Source: Bacteroidales bacterium (GTDB lineage Bacteria; Bacteroidota; Bacteroidia; Bacteroidales; ML635J-15). Taken from it: a stretch of DNA of 32,393 bases. Under the pieces are notes generated by a model, which was given only the letters and a program-made list of their open reading frames with translations, was not told the DNA's origin and ran no database searches. Positions 16,252 through 24,336 of this stretch are shown one piece after another. The stretch is from positions 1 to 32,393 of the forward strand of contig JAFZLK010000019.1 of the NCBI GenBank assembly GCA_017551515.1, given 5' to 3'. A program made the position numbers and the translations under genes. The first letter of the stretch is position 1. Every line of letters begins with the position of its first letter.

Positions 16252-16297
16252 AAACTCGTCCAAAGTTGTATTAAAATACATGGTTTTGGACGAGTTT
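16252..16297. repeat. 46-bp palindromic repeat, copy D
   Basis: Perfect 13-bp arms AAACTCGTCCAAA (16252-16264) and TTTGGACGAGTTT (16285-16297), with an inner inverted repeat TGTAT/ATACA, so almost the whole unit can fold as a hairpin. It is 44/46 identical to copy A and lies 84 bp past the stop of the nitroreductase gene. Confidence 0.9.
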
Positions 16298-16381
16298 AAT
16301 GTTTGATAATGTGCTTTATATCAATATATTATTTTAAAAATGCTAACAAAAAATAGTATGATTTTTGTCGGTATTCTTGCA

Positions 16382-17020
16382 TTAGATAACAATGTCTTCG
16401 TACTTGACTTTGGGCACATAGTGAATTCCATCCTTGCGGTAGTAGGCGTGGCTGTCGGATTCGGAAATTGGAACAAGTTCAATCTTTTCATTGCCCTTGC
16501 CGATAGCAACAATTGCCAATGGTTCGTACGGCAGCGAAAACTCGCGCTTTATTTCTTCCTTGTTGAAGGCACAGATGATTATTCCGTTTAGTCCCATTTC
16601 AACGGCTTTCAGTAGCATCGACTGCATGGAAATGCCAAGGTCTATGTCAACAATCTTGTTTTCGGCAACAGTGGAGCAGATAATCACAAATGCTTCGGGT
16701 TCGGTGCCTTCGAAAGGCAGATGCAATTCGGGCAAAGCACCACCGAGATGAATGTTTTTCAAAACTTTCTTCGCTCCGGTTTCCTTTGTTACAATTTTGA
16801 ATCTTAGCACTTGTTGGTTGCGTCCCGACGGAATTTTTGTGTTTACTGCCACAATGCGTTCCATCATTTCGGGGCGTACAATGTAATCTTTCTTGTAGCC
16901 ACGGTAACTGCGGTTTTTGGCAATGAGTGAATCAATTGAATTTATGTGCTTTGTGTGCGATTTTGCACTTCCTGCTCCAAAAACTTCTTCGTATCTGTTT
17001 TCCAAATAGTTGTCTGCCAT
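16382..17020 (-). CDS. nitroreductase family protein
   Basis: A 212-residue FMN-dependent NAD(P)H oxidoreductase-like protein. The family pattern is recognisable: an N-terminal RSYRGYKKD segment near 37-45 that contacts the FMN phosphate, IPSGRNQQVLRFKIV near 63-77 as the second FMN contact, and GISMQSMLLKAVEMGLNGIII near 130-150, the dimer-interface helix. Substrate is unknown; these enzymes reduce nitro groups, quinones or flavins. The ATG lies 27 bp beyond the stop of the PPAD-like gene in the same direction with no terminator between, so it is likely transcribed with that gene. A functional link with the secreted enzymes is not obvious. Confidence 0.82.
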   Translation of the reverse strand: MADNYLENRYEEVFGAGSAKSHTKHINSIDSLIAKNRSYRGYKKDYIVRPEMMERIVAVNTKIPSGRNQQVLRFKIVTKETGAKKVLKNIHLGGALPELHLPFEGTEPEAFVIICSTVAENKIVDIDLGISMQSMLLKAVEMGLNGIIICAFNKEEIKREFSLPYEPLAIVAIGKGNEKIELVPISESDSHAYYRKDGIHYVPKVKYEDIVI

Positions 17021-17047
17021 AATTTTGTAATGTAAGTAAGTTAATTT

Positions 17048-18775
17048 TTATTGTTTTGAGAACTTGCATGTGTATGACTTTTTACCGTTGTACATGCGAA
17101 CAAAGTAAAGTCCTGCAGCCATGTCTGAAATGTCGATGCAAGCGCCTTCCCATCTCGATGAGGCATCTGTAGCGAGCGTTTTGACAACAGCGCCCTGCTG
17201 GTTGATTATTTCCACATTGTAGCTTCCTTCATTGACATTGTTTGAAATGAAGTACAGCACTTCTGTTGCTGGGTTTGGGAAGCACTTGATGTAGCCGTTG
17301 TCTATTGCAAAGCTTTCTGCTGAAGCGGGATCATCGTTTGTTTTCACGATAAAGACATGCGGGTCGGGTTCACCGATGTATGGATGCGTCTGAACTTGTC
17401 CGTACTCTGTTTCTGCCTTTATGTAGTACGAAACTTTTTGTCCGCGCTGCAATCCTTCAAAAGTGAATGAATATTCATCTCCCGAAACATTTGTTATTGC
17501 TTCTGAAATGTATTCGCCATCATCAATCTTGAAGAAAACTTCGGCACTTGTGATTGCTCCGCCATTGCCGAGGGTGTAGATGTTTGCAGTGATTGTGTAT
17601 GTTTCTGCATATTCAACGGTGTCGAGGATAGGGTAGTGGGTAATACGAAGCATATCAAAGCGAGGAACTTCGTGAGTACGGCAGTGCAGGGCATCTGTTC
17701 CTTCCCATGGTGCGCCACTAATTGGATTGAAGCCTATGATTTCGTAACCAGGCATTGCTTCCTCGTAAACGGCCTTGGCGTTGGCATTGTTGGCGGCATC
17801 GTTGTTGGGAAATGCCAAATATACTTTCTTGTTAAGGATTAGTGAGTTGGAGTATGGCTGCCTATTGGGACTGTATGTACGGTAAACCTTGTACTTGTTG
17901 CCAAACGAACTTGTCTGGTTTGCCCAATAATCGGCCATAGCTTCGTAAGCAGCGTACTGCGAGTTACTTGTCGGCACTTTCGTAATTATAACCTTGTCAA
18001 CATCGATGAATTTGCCCCAGCAGTCTATATGTGCAATGTAGTCATTCAATGGGTCGTCCAAGTGCATGTAATTTGTTATACCAAGGTAATTTTTAAAAAT
18101 TGTGTCGAGTTGTGCTCGTGTATATGTGTATCCGTCTTCTGAATTTTCAACATCGAGAGATGCGTAGCAAGAAGCTGCAACACCAAGTCCGTCAGTCATA
18201 TAGTTGCCTCCAGTATGTACGACATCCATGCCGAAAACAGGCTTGTCGAAATAGGTTCCGAAGTAATTTGTAATATCGTCATCGTTGGGGCGCGGACGGT
18301 TGTAAACATAGTCAATCATTCCGACTTGCTTGTCGCCGTATTCGATAAACCACGGGCTGTAGTCGCGACACCAGTAAGAGTCGATTTCGTGAGTTACAAA
18401 TTTCAGGTGGTTCATATTTACCCCATTGTTTTGCAATGTGGTTCTTACTGACGATTGGTTGCTTGAAGCGCAAATAAGGTAAACGGTATCTTCCTGCGAC
18501 AATTCGGCAATTAGCGAATACGGAACGCCAAAACTTACATTGCTACCCCAACCGGATGGAGCTGCCACAATTACGCCCTGATTTGGTTCAAACTCGGCTA
18601 TGCTTCGTGGATTTTCAGGCGGGTCGGTTACAACGAGGTCACGTGTATTTCCTTTTGCCGAAAGTTCTTCCCAGTGCAAAGCGTGGTACTTGCCTCGCAG
18701 TTCCTGCGGAATTTCCTGTGCGAACATTGCCGATGCAAACAGGACTGATATAATTGTTATGAATGACTTTTTCAT
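17048..18775 (-). CDS. Porphyromonas-type peptidylarginine deiminase (PPAD-like), T9SS cargo
   Basis: A 575-residue secreted deiminase: signal peptide (cleavage after AMFAQ, residue 20), PAD_porph/agmatine-deiminase fold at about 55-380, Ig-like domain at about 385-478, and T9SS sorting domain from about 495 (IKCFPNPATE to GLYFVRMY). This is the domain order of P. gingivalis PPAD. Motifs that I align with PPAD residues: W135 and D138 in WCRDYSPW (W127, D130), R160 and R162 in NRPRPND (R152, R154, which grip the substrate carboxylate), D195 (D187), H249 and D251 in AHIDCWG (H236, D238), N310 (N297), and catalytic C365 in DALHCRTHEVP (C351). It should convert peptidyl-arginine, preferably C-terminal, to citrulline plus ammonia outside the cell. 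ATG at 18775 gives a standard signal peptide; an in-frame extension upstream runs through a terminator hairpin and is rejected. The gene follows the C25 protease gene. Confidence 0.88.
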   Translation of the reverse strand: MKKSFITIISVLFASAMFAQEIPQELRGKYHALHWEELSAKGNTRDLVVTDPPENPRSIAEFEPNQGVIVAAPSGWGSNVSFGVPYSLIAELSQEDTVYLICASSNQSSVRTTLQNNGVNMNHLKFVTHEIDSYWCRDYSPWFIEYGDKQVGMIDYVYNRPRPNDDDITNYFGTYFDKPVFGMDVVHTGGNYMTDGLGVAASCYASLDVENSEDGYTYTRAQLDTIFKNYLGITNYMHLDDPLNDYIAHIDCWGKFIDVDKVIITKVPTSNSQYAAYEAMADYWANQTSSFGNKYKVYRTYSPNRQPYSNSLILNKKVYLAFPNNDAANNANAKAVYEEAMPGYEIIGFNPISGAPWEGTDALHCRTHEVPRFDMLRITHYPILDTVEYAETYTITANIYTLGNGGAITSAEVFFKIDDGEYISEAITNVSGDEYSFTFEGLQRGQKVSYYIKAETEYGQVQTHPYIGEPDPHVFIVKTNDDPASAESFAIDNGYIKCFPNPATEVLYFISNNVNEGSYNVEIINQQGAVVKTLATDASSRWEGACIDISDMAAGLYFVRMYNGKKSYTCKFSKQ

Positions 18776-18787
18776 AATTCTGCATTT

Positions 18788-18824
18788 AAAAAACAATGGC
18801 ATCGCACTTTCGCGCAATGCCATT
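18788..18824 (-). terminator. strong stem-loop with T run between protease and deiminase genes
   Basis: On the minus strand a 13-bp stem (AATGGCATTGCGC with GTGCGATGCCATT, two G-T wobbles) closed by a GAAA tetraloop and followed by GTTTTTT. This is an intrinsic terminator in form. It lies 16 nt past the C25 stop and the T run ends 12 nt before the deiminase ATG, so it either attenuates read-through or stabilises the 3' end of a processed message. Confidence 0.8.
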
Positions 18825-18840
18825 AAAATATCGTCTTTTA

Positions 18841-21800
18841 TTATTTTACAATTGATAGATTCTTTGTTATAACCGAATTTCCGATGTTTGCCTTGACTAT
18901 ATACATTCCAGATTTAAATTCTGAAGTTTCAACAGCAACATAGTTTTCTCCTGACTGTAAGTTGATGTCTATAGTCTTTACCATTTGACCTGCAGTGTTG
19001 TAGATGCAAATTGAAACTTCGCTGTTGTCGGTAAGGTTAAGATTGATGTATGCGTTGTCGCTTGCCGGGTTAGGATAGATGTCCATTGTGTTTTCGGCAA
19101 CATTAATGTAGGTATGTATGTTTACTATAGATTTTGCGTGAACTGGCAACTTTATCTCATCAATCCAAGCGCAGTCGCTACCGCCAGTTGTATTGACATC
19201 CTTAACATACGACCATTTCAAAGTGTGAGTACCAGCTGTTACTGGATAGGTCTGCAAGCTCCAGTTGTCGTTTGAGCTAGCCCATTTTTCTTTCTCGTTG
19301 CCATCAATGTAGAAAGCAAGATAGTCGTAGTATGAAGTTCCACTGCTCCACCAACCTCCAGAGCCTGGGTCTTCGCAGGAAACCTTTTTGTAGAACTCTA
19401 CATTGTCGGCATTTATGACGTCCAATGTAATTGTGAGGTCGGTATTAGCATTGTCGCCAATATTACCTGATTTTGCACAGTATTGACCTGCGTATGCGCC
19501 TGTTGAAACTATTGTCCATGGTACAGAACTGCTATTATCCCATTCGTACGAGTCGAAACTGTTGCTTTCCCAGTCTTCAATTTGAAGTCCAATCGAAAGA
19601 TAAGTGCTAATATATGTGTTGTATGTGCCATTTGTCTGTGCAGTAAAGCATACAATTGTTGCAGATGCTATTTCTTCTGCAACAGCAATTTCAAACTCGA
19701 TGTTTTGCGAGCTTCCTGCATTAATTGCATTGTATTGCGCTTCGTTGGAAATCAGTGTAATACCTTCTGCGTTTACGGACAAGGTTGCAGTTCCAGCATT
19801 AAGCTGTGCGTGTCCATTGTTGGCAATGCTGAATATTATTTTTGCAGTTTCGCCAGCATCTAGCAAATTGTTGTTGTTGCCGTTTTCGGAATCGTTAATT
19901 CTGACGAATGACATTGCTGGTGCGGGAGCGTTGGCTGTCAATATGAAAGAGCCGTTCCTTGTGTCACAGTTGTCTGCTGTGATTGCGTATGCAACTTCGA
20001 TATTTGTCTGGTCGGGAACTCCGTTGCGGATTGACATTGAGAAAGCATTGTTTTGGGTCGCACTGCCATTTGCAGCTATGTTGCCAAATGATTCGTTGTT
20101 GTCGGTTATGGTAATGTCGTTGCTTGATGACGAGATTGTCATGTTTGCATTGTTTGCAGTTTCAACACCGACATTGTTAAGTGTGTAGTTTAACTTTATT
20201 GTTTCGTTATAGTCGGCGATGCCATTGTTGTTGCCTTCGCTGTCGTTGATTGTGTATCCACCATTAACAATATATGGACCTTCTGGCACGATTACCATTA
20301 TTTCAGACTGGTATGTTACCTTGTTGTATGCGGTTGCTGTAATTTTTACAGTGCATGGCTCGTTTATTGCGACAAGGTCTATTGTTGCACTTCCATTGTT
20401 TGCGTATCCAGCGCCAAGAATTACAACTTCACCATCAATTTCCCTTGTGATAGCTATAAGAGTTTCATCGGCATTACTGCTTACATCTATGGATGGTTGA
20501 CCAACTGTAAGTATACTTGGATGGGTAATTGTCATTTCCTGTGGAGTCTTGCTGCGGAACATTGTTGACGGGTCGCCGAAGATTAACCAAGCATCGGCAG
20601 TATTGACTCCGTCACCACTGGAACTATTAGCTGGATAATCCTGAATCATACGGAAATACCCATTGAATGTAATTCCACCTATAGTTCTCTTTATGTTACC
20701 ATTCAATGATTCGGTAATGATGTCAATCATTTCGTCTTGTGCTGTCATAGGCGGATCCCAGTCCTGATTGATTGTAGAACCGAGGAATGCAAGTGCACCA
20801 GTTGGATTGCCGTTCTTGCTTGCGCGAAGCCATGCCTCAGCAAAGCATGTGTTTCCGTTAAAATCGCCATTTACGCAGGCAACACTTATAATAAATGGAT
20901 ATTTGTTGGCATTGGTAAGAGCGTTAACATGTGAATTCTTATATCCAGTGCTAGCCCATTCCTGAGTATCACCATGACCGATATAGCAAGCCAGTCCGAC
21001 ACCTGCATTGAAAGCAGCCGAAGTTGCAGCAACATCTGATGTATATCCGGATGATGCCTGATTAACGCGTGTAACGGTATAACCGTAGTTTTCAAGGTCG
21101 GTTTGAATGTAGCCCATGTGAGTCATATCACTTTCGTTGCCGTTTCCCTGATTGTGTCCTCCTGACGAACCTCCACCTTCGTTTGATGCGCTGCCATAGC
21201 CGTTTGTAAGCCAAGAGTCGCTTGTGGTAAGTTCTTTTTCGTAGAGGATGACTTTGCGTACCATATTCTGTACATCTGCAACCGATTGTCCCGAGAAGCG
21301 ACCGATGAAAACGTCAGCATAGTGGTCGTTTCCAACAAGATATGCGTACTGGTTGTCTGATGTTTTTGTTTCTGATGACCATCCCGAACCACTTGTCGAA
21401 ACATTTGATGGAACATCGGCTGCATCGCCAACAAGAAGTATGTATGCGAGGTCGCTATGATTGTTGAAATAGTTGGTGATGTAGGTCTGAACATTGGCAG
21501 CGGTAGTGCCGATTGCACTCATAAGCACCATTTCGGTTTCAATGCCCTTTTCGCGCTTCCAAGCAATGAAATCAGGCATTGCCGATTGATAAGAGTCCTT
21601 GCAGATGATAAGCATTCTGCCCGGATGTCCGTCTTGCAACTGGGTGTAGCGAGTTTTGCTTCCGTAGTTGATGAAAAGACGGCGATAAATGTTCTCGAAC
21701 TCGTCAATCTTTTCGTACGATGCTGTGATTTCGTTCTCGCTCGGTTGCTGAGTGAACTTTACTTTAACAGTTATTTCGGTGAAAACCTTCAACTGCTTCT

Positions 21801-22335
21801 GTACTGGGTTGTACTGGAACGGGAAGAAATGAACCGTGGTTCCGCGCACATCCCTGATGCAGAATGCCTCGCTGTTTACGGCTTCTGTTGATGGAACGAA
21901 AGCATCTGTGCTGTAGCACTTTCCGTACTCGTAAGGAACGGTTGCCGGGTCGATTTTGCGGCTGATTGAACCTTTCGATGGGGCAATGCTGATGTTGTTT
22001 ACCGTGATGTAGTTTGCATCAACGATTTCGGCTATTGCCTTCCCCTTTGATGGAATGCTTACAGATGTTGCAAAATATGGAACATCAGGAATACCTTTTT
22101 CCATATAGTTGATGCCATCGGGCGAACCGACAATAACTTCTGTGCCATTGGGTGTTTGTACTTCGCTGAGCGAGTATGAATTTACGTTTAATTTTAGCGT
22201 AATACCACTGCCATTTTCCTCAATGATTTGAACAGATGAGTTTTGTGGCTTCTGATTGTCAATGACTATCATTGACTGGGAGTTTGCCAGCATTGCAGTC
22301 GCTAACAATGCGACAATTAACAATAATCTTTTCAT
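18841..22335 (-). CDS. Arg-gingipain-like cysteine protease (peptidase C25), T9SS cargo
   Basis: A 1164-residue secreted protease: signal peptide (to about residue 19), propeptide to R229, C25 catalytic domain at about 230-595, Ig-like domain at about 600-685, two CARDB/IgSF-like domains (about 683-905), a jelly-roll domain with many aromatic residues (about 915-1065), and a T9SS sorting domain (IYPNPASD to GMYIVKAN, from about 1083). By eye it aligns closely with RgpB of P. gingivalis. Catalytic H454 (YIGHG), C487 (ACVNG) and E386 (ASNEGG) match H211, C244 and E152 of RgpB. The S1-pocket Asp D163, which gives Arg specificity, matches D403 in NESDM; Q524, W526 and M530 match Q282, W284 and M288. 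The propeptide junction KTR-YTQ matches R229-Y230 of the RgpB precursor. It should therefore cut after arginine outside the cell. It is the first gene of a group with the PPAD-like gene. Confidence 0.9.
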   Translation of the reverse strand: MKRLLLIVALLATAMLANSQSMIVIDNQKPQNSSVQIIEENGSGITLKLNVNSYSLSEVQTPNGTEVIVGSPDGINYMEKGIPDVPYFATSVSIPSKGKAIAEIVDANYITVNNISIAPSKGSISRKIDPATVPYEYGKCYSTDAFVPSTEAVNSEAFCIRDVRGTTVHFFPFQYNPVQKQLKVFTEITVKVKFTQQPSENEITASYEKIDEFENIYRRLFINYGSKTRYTQLQDGHPGRMLIICKDSYQSAMPDFIAWKREKGIETEMVLMSAIGTTAANVQTYITNYFNNHSDLAYILLVGDAADVPSNVSTSGSGWSSETKTSDNQYAYLVGNDHYADVFIGRFSGQSVADVQNMVRKVILYEKELTTSDSWLTNGYGSASNEGGGSSGGHNQGNGNESDMTHMGYIQTDLENYGYTVTRVNQASSGYTSDVAATSAAFNAGVGLACYIGHGDTQEWASTGYKNSHVNALTNANKYPFIISVACVNGDFNGNTCFAEAWLRASKNGNPTGALAFLGSTINQDWDPPMTAQDEMIDIITESLNGNIKRTIGGITFNGYFRMIQDYPANSSSGDGVNTADAWLIFGDPSTMFRSKTPQEMTITHPSILTVGQPSIDVSSNADETLIAITREIDGEVVILGAGYANNGSATIDLVAINEPCTVKITATAYNKVTYQSEIMVIVPEGPYIVNGGYTINDSEGNNNGIADYNETIKLNYTLNNVGVETANNANMTISSSSNDITITDNNESFGNIAANGSATQNNAFSMSIRNGVPDQTNIEVAYAITADNCDTRNGSFILTANAPAPAMSFVRINDSENGNNNNLLDAGETAKIIFSIANNGHAQLNAGTATLSVNAEGITLISNEAQYNAINAGSSQNIEFEIAVAEEIASATIVCFTAQTNGTYNTYISTYLSIGLQIEDWESNSFDSYEWDNSSSVPWTIVSTGAYAGQYCAKSGNIGDNANTDLTITLDVINADNVEFYKKVSCEDPGSGGWWSSGTSYYDYLAFYIDGNEKEKWASSNDNWSLQTYPVTAGTHTLKWSYVKDVNTTGGSDCAWIDEIKLPVHAKSIVNIHTYINVAENTMDIYPNPASDNAYINLNLTDNSEVSICIYNTAGQMVKTIDINLQSGENYVAVETSEFKSGMYIVKANIGNSVITKNLSIVK

Positions 22336-22358
22336 TACAAATTAAATTTCCAAAAAGG

Positions 22359-22392
22359 CAAAGATAAATTTATTTTTCAAAACCAAATCAAA
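22359..22392 (-). promoter_or_regulatory. Bacteroidota promoter of the C25 protease gene
   Basis: On the minus strand TATCTTTG (22366-22359) matches TAnnTTTG, 23 nt before the ATG. Two TTTG words lie upstream, at 22392-22389 (22-nt spacing) and 22387-22384 (17-nt spacing); neither has the ideal 19-21 nt, so the -33 box is uncertain. Confidence 0.5.
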
Positions 22393-22493
22393 ATATATTC
22401 CTAATAAATAACAACATCATTTATGAGTTCATATAAATAGGTATTTGTACGACAAAACAATATGAGGCAAAGTAATAGCCAAAAAAGATTTTT

Positions 22494-22528
22494 CGGATAG
22501 TTTTATCCGCAATATTTTTGTAATTTTG
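22494..22528 (+). promoter_or_regulatory. SulP promoter with overlapping inverted repeat
   Basis: TAATTTTG (22521-22528) matches the -7 consensus and lies 24 nt before the ATG. A perfect inverted repeat CGGATA-GTTT-TATCCG (22494-22509) covers the expected -33 zone, where no TTTG is present. It could be an operator or an activator site. Confidence 0.45.
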
Positions 22529-22552
22529 CGCCCAATTTTTAACGAAGACTAA

Positions 22553-24223
22553 ATGGCTAATTTTCAGATAAAAGACATTTTCTATCCAAAGTTTTTCAGC
22601 GTTCTGAGGAAGGGATATACGAAGAAACAGTTCACTAAGGACTTGTTTTCGGGCATAATTGTAGGTATTGTCGCACTACCTTTGGCAATAGCTTTTGCTG
22701 TGGCTTCTGGCGTTTCGCCTGACAAAGGTATTGTAACAGCAATAATTGCTGGCTTTTTGATTTCATTTCTTGGTGGTAGCCGAGTGCAGATTGGCGGTCC
22801 TACAGGCGCATTTGTAATCATAATTTCGGGTATCGTAGCGCAATACGGTCTGGATGGGCTGATGATTTCCACCATTCTGGCAGGTATCTTTATGATATTG
22901 TTCGGTTTGCTGAAATTGGGTTCGCTTTTGCGTTTTATTCCGCATCCTTTGGTTGTCGGATTTACGAGCGGTATTGCACTGACGATTTTCTCCACGCAGA
23001 TAAAGGATGCTCTCGGCCTTGAAGTTACGGATGTTCCTGCTGCGTTCGTTGACAAATGGGGCGTTTACATCGACAACATTGGCACAACCAACTACTGGGC
23101 ATTGGGAATTACTGTCGCAACAATTCTCATTAGTATAATAATCAATAAGTTGACTAACAAAATACCAGGCTCGTTTGTAGCGATAATCTTGATGACGCTT
23201 GCTGTTTCAATTTTCGACATTCCAGTGACAACCATTGAAAGCATGTTCGGCGAAATAAAGGGCAGTCTTGCAATTAGCATTCCCGAAATTCATTGGGAAA
23301 ACTTTGGAAATTATCTGCAACCTGCAATTACAATTGCCCTGCTCGGTTCTATCGAATCGCTGCTGTCGGCCGTTGTGGCCGATGGTATGATTGGTAGCAA
23401 CCACCGTAGTAACACCGAACTTATAGGTCAGGGTATCGCAAATGTCATCACGCCTTTGTTTGGCGGTATTCCTGCAACTGGTGCAATCGCCCGTACTGCA
23501 ACAAATATCAAGAACGGTGGTCGTACACCAATCGCTGGTATTGTTCACGCTGTTACTTTGTTGCTCATAATGTTGTGTTTGGGCAATTATGCGAAGTTGA
23601 TTCCTATGTCGTGCTTGGCAGGTATCCTTATCGTGGTTGCCTACAACATGAGTGAATGGCGCAGTTTTACATCAATTCTTCGGGGTTCGCCATACGACAT
23701 TATAATTTTGCTTGTTACATTCTTCCTTACCGTGCTTGTTGACTTGACGGTTGCTATCGAAATAGGTATTGTGCTTGCTTCGCTCATGTTCATGAAGCGT
23801 ATGGCTGACAACGGCGAGGCAATTCTGAAGAACGACCTCGACACCAACACAATGGAAAACTACGATGATATTCCCGAGGGAATTGAAATATATGAAATTA
23901 GCGGTCCATTCTTCTTTGGTGCAGCAAAGCAGTTTAGCGAGGTGCTGAAAGGTCGTCCCGACTCCACCAAGATTCTGATAATCCGAATGCGACATGTACC
24001 TTTTATGGATGAAACTGGCGAGCGAAATTTCCGCGAAGCCATAAAGTCGCTTAAGACCAGCAACAAGAAAATTTTCCTTTCGGGAGTACAGCCAAATGTC
24101 CGTAAGTCATTGGATAAATGCCGAATATCTTTCCTTATTGGCAAGGGCAACATACACGACAACTTTGATGCAGCACTGGCTCACGCAAAGGAAGCACTGG
24201 CTGAGGAGGAAAAAAATCAGTAG
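22553..24223 (+). CDS. SulP family anion transporter with STAS domain
   Basis: A 556-residue inner-membrane transporter. About residues 25-420 hold the SulP core with many hydrophobic segments and the family signatures ALPLAIAFAVASGVSP (41-56) and IGGPTGAFVIIISG (79-92). Residues of about 438-550 form a C-terminal STAS domain (GIEIYEISGPFFFGAAKQF, then FMDETGERNF). SulP proteins move sulfate, bicarbonate or dicarboxylates with Na+ or H+; the substrate here cannot be assigned, though the bacterial proteins of this length are often annotated as sulfate permeases. The gene is alone on its strand, divergent from the protease gene and convergent with thiF, with a long imperfect inverted repeat directly after its stop. 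Confidence 0.9.
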   Translation: MANFQIKDIFYPKFFSVLRKGYTKKQFTKDLFSGIIVGIVALPLAIAFAVASGVSPDKGIVTAIIAGFLISFLGGSRVQIGGPTGAFVIIISGIVAQYGLDGLMISTILAGIFMILFGLLKLGSLLRFIPHPLVVGFTSGIALTIFSTQIKDALGLEVTDVPAAFVDKWGVYIDNIGTTNYWALGITVATILISIIINKLTNKIPGSFVAIILMTLAVSIFDIPVTTIESMFGEIKGSLAISIPEIHWENFGNYLQPAITIALLGSIESLLSAVVADGMIGSNHRSNTELIGQGIANVITPLFGGIPATGAIARTATNIKNGGRTPIAGIVHAVTLLLIMLCLGNYAKLIPMSCLAGILIVVAYNMSEWRSFTSILRGSPYDIIILLVTFFLTVLVDLTVAIEIGIVLASLMFMKRMADNGEAILKNDLDTNTMENYDDIPEGIEIYEISGPFFFGAAKQFSEVLKGRPDSTKILIIRMRHVPFMDETGERNFREAIKSLKTSNKKIFLSGVQPNVRKSLDKCRISFLIGKGNIHDNFDAALAHAKEALAEEEKNQ

Positions 24224-24235
24224 GTTATTGGATTC

Positions 24236-24333
24236 GTTTGAGATTGTTTATGATAGTTTGAAGTTGTTCAAAGTTGTTTGAAATTGTTATTGCAAACAAC
24301 CTTAAACTTATAAACCCATAAACAACATTAAAC
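24236..24333. repeat. long imperfect inverted repeat between convergent genes
   Basis: The arms 24236-24280 and 24293-24333 are imperfect reverse complements with a perfect inner core GTTGTTTG (24273-24280) / CAAACAAC (24293-24300) and a perfect outer block TTGTTTATG/CATAAACAA. It fills the gap between SulP and thiF. It can serve as a bidirectional transcript end, although no T run follows, or be a MITE-like remnant. Confidence 0.55.
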
Positions 24334-24336
24334 CTT

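Larger units (their letters stand above)
15836..16381. other. gene-free spacer with three palindromes
   Basis: A 546-bp AT-rich spacer. No frame looks coding: the longest ones run through the repeats. It holds the ATPase promoter (15858-15888) and palindrome copies B, C and D spaced 178 and 182 bp apart. Each of the three is followed on the plus strand by a related tail (TTTAATATATGATAAT and variants), so the repeated unit is longer than the palindrome, about 65-75 bp. No terminator for the nitroreductase gene is evident. Confidence 0.8.

Noticed and set aside
15892..16297. Regularly spaced repeats as a CRISPR array
   Set aside because: Only three copies at about 180-bp spacing, with a fourth beyond the gene; the units are long palindromes, and no cas gene is present.
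16084..16306. Small ORFs in the palindrome-rich spacer
   Set aside because: They read through copies C and D on either strand, have low-complexity AT-rich composition and no conserved features.
18776..18823. Longer N-terminus for the PPAD-like protein
   Set aside because: The in-frame extension would translate through the terminator hairpin and put 16 residues before a good signal peptide.
19604..20188. 194-residue plus-strand ORF inside the protease gene
   Set aside because: It is antisense to well-conserved coding sequence and has no recognisable domain or promoter. The same holds for antisense frames at 965-1450 and 26807-27391.
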